DNA of 6,989 nucleotides, taken from positions 1 through 6,989 of the forward strand of contig JBPCJC010000007.1 of assembly GCA_051005695.1 (NCBI GenBank), read 5' to 3'. The translations under genes were made by a program, and so were the position numbers. The stretch is from JACCTI01 sp051005695. Lineage in GTDB: Bacteria; Verrucomicrobiota; Verrucomicrobiia; Chthoniobacterales; UBA10450. The notes beneath the pieces were generated by a model. It did no database searches, was not told the origin of the DNA, and was given only the letters and a program-made list of their open reading frames with translations. Of the stretch, positions 6,254 through 6,989 are shown piece by piece (the stretch's first letter is position 1; the number at the start of each line of letters is the position of its first letter).

Positions 6254-6260
6254 GTTAGGC
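6251..6260 (-). repeat. Dispersed motif GCCTAACGAG, copy 9 (intergenic)
   Basis: Exact 10-mer ending 10 bases before the kinase ATG. On the plus strand it reads CTCGTTAGGC, and its TAG (6256-6258) is an in-frame stop that rules out any upstream kinase start. Confidence 0.8.
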
Positions 6261-6270
6261 AATCCCCTGC

Positions 6271-6989
6271 ATGAAAAACCACTCCGCGCCGCGACCGCCC
6301 GCCGCTTACTGGTGGTGCCAGGTCGGCGGCTGGGGCGCGTTTTTCCTCTTGCTCGTCTTCTTCACGAGTAAGGGGTACACCGCCCTTAGCTGGAATATCG
6401 CCGGCGGTTATTTTCTGCTTGGCACCTGCGGCATTCTCGTCACGCACGTCTTGCGTTTTCTCACCTTGCGCCGCCGCTGGATTGATTTGCCGATCGCGAA
6501 GCTGCTGCCCCGGATTGTTGCTACCAACCTCGGCCTCGCCGTTCTCCTTACCGCGATCGTCTGGATCTATTTCATCATTCTCCCACCGTCCAACCATGTC
6601 TCCTGGCGGAACGATCTCGGAGCCACCAGCGCAGCCGCGCTGGGTTACACCTTCAATGACTTCGTTATTCTAACGTTCTGGTCGGGTATTTATTTTGGTA
6701 TCGCATTTTTCAAACGGCAACGGCGGATGGAAATCGAACGCTACCAGGCACAGACCGCTCTTGCCGAAGCAGAGCTGCGTGGATTGCGTAGCCAACTGAA
6801 TCCGCATTTCTTCTTCAACTCACTCAACAGTCTGCGCGCGCTCGTGCTTCAAGACCCGGCGCGCGCCCAGGAAGCGATCACGCAGATGGCCGCCATCCTT
6901 CGCTACCATCTGCAATCGGGTGAGCGCTCGCTCGTACCGTTCGCGGAAGAAATCGAAACAGTGGAGCAATATCTCGCGCTCGAACTCAT
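6271..6989 (+). CDS. LytS/YehU-type sensor histidine kinase, 3' truncated
   Basis: About 239 codons are visible and the frame is open at the window end. The ATG at 6271 is fixed by an in-frame TAG 15 bases upstream. Four hydrophobic helices lie at about 18-33, 44-64, 82-104 and 128-147, with no large extracytoplasmic domain. A charged coiled-coil-like linker follows (148-175, FKRQRRMEIERYQAQ). Then comes the His_kinase domain signature LRSQLNPHFFFNSLNSLRAL with H179 as the phospho-acceptor, followed by AAILRYHLQSGERSLVPFAE and EIETVEQYLALEL, all typical of the LytS/YehU/AlgZ group. The ATP-binding domain must lie beyond the window. Such kinases usually phosphorylate a LytTR-domain response regulator encoded next door, so one is expected just downstream. 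The input signal is unknown; membrane-embedded helices suggest sensing at or in the membrane. There is no clear ribosome-binding site. Confidence 0.93.
   Translation, partial: MKNHSAPRPPAAYWWCQVGGWGAFFLLLVFFTSKGYTALSWNIAGGYFLLGTCGILVTHVLRFLTLRRRWIDLPIAKLLPRIVATNLGLAVLLTAIVWIYFIILPPSNHVSWRNDLGATSAAALGYTFNDFVILTFWSGIYFGIAFFKRQRRMEIERYQAQTALAEAELRGLRSQLNPHFFFNSLNSLRALVLQDPARAQEAITQMAAILRYHLQSGERSLVPFAEEIETVEQYLALEL

Noticed and set aside
6097..6597. A 166-codon antisense frame over the kinase start and the upstream gap.
   Set aside because: It overlaps clear transmembrane and kinase coding sequence, and its product is low-complexity and charged like a typical shadow frame.

Overview
This is a GC-rich bacterial window with dense gene packing, typical of a chromosome. 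The genes point to a Gram-negative-type bacterium: two exported proteins with signal peptides, two CNNM/CBS membrane proteins, and a LytS-type sensor kinase. My best guess is a soil Verrucomicrobiota-like organism, or another high-GC soil phylum such as Acidobacteriota. There is no rRNA or other marker gene, so this placement is weak. I see no phage, transposase, CRISPR or tRNA genes.

Layout. Positions 1-1954 hold two translationally coupled plus-strand genes for CNNM/CBS-domain membrane proteins (HlyC/CorC 'hemolysin' or ion-transport-associated family). The first is cut by the window start. Positions 1978-4278 hold a minus-strand pair, an SAT1/SAT2-like GNAT acetyltransferase followed by a GH15 glucoamylase/trehalase-type hydrolase, convergent with the CNNM pair. 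From 4388 on, everything is on the plus strand: a secreted protein of unknown function, a secreted alpha/beta hydrolase, a 39-residue single-span membrane protein preceded by a very A-rich leader, and the N-terminal part of a four-helix LytS/YehU-type histidine kinase that runs off the end. No gene-free stretch exceeds 300 bases. The longest, 6114-6270, holds a possible imperfect stem-loop and one copy of the repeat below.

The most striking feature is not a gene. The 9-mer GCCTAACGA (10-mer GCCTAACGAG in six copies) occurs nine times in 7 kb, in both orientations and inside and between genes. About 0.05 copies would be expected by chance. Inside genes it uses otherwise scarce AGG or CTA codons, and several copies sit right at gene ends. 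This resembles the distribution of a DNA uptake sequence or a highly iterated genomic motif, and its function here is unknown. It is the best candidate in the window for something undescribed.
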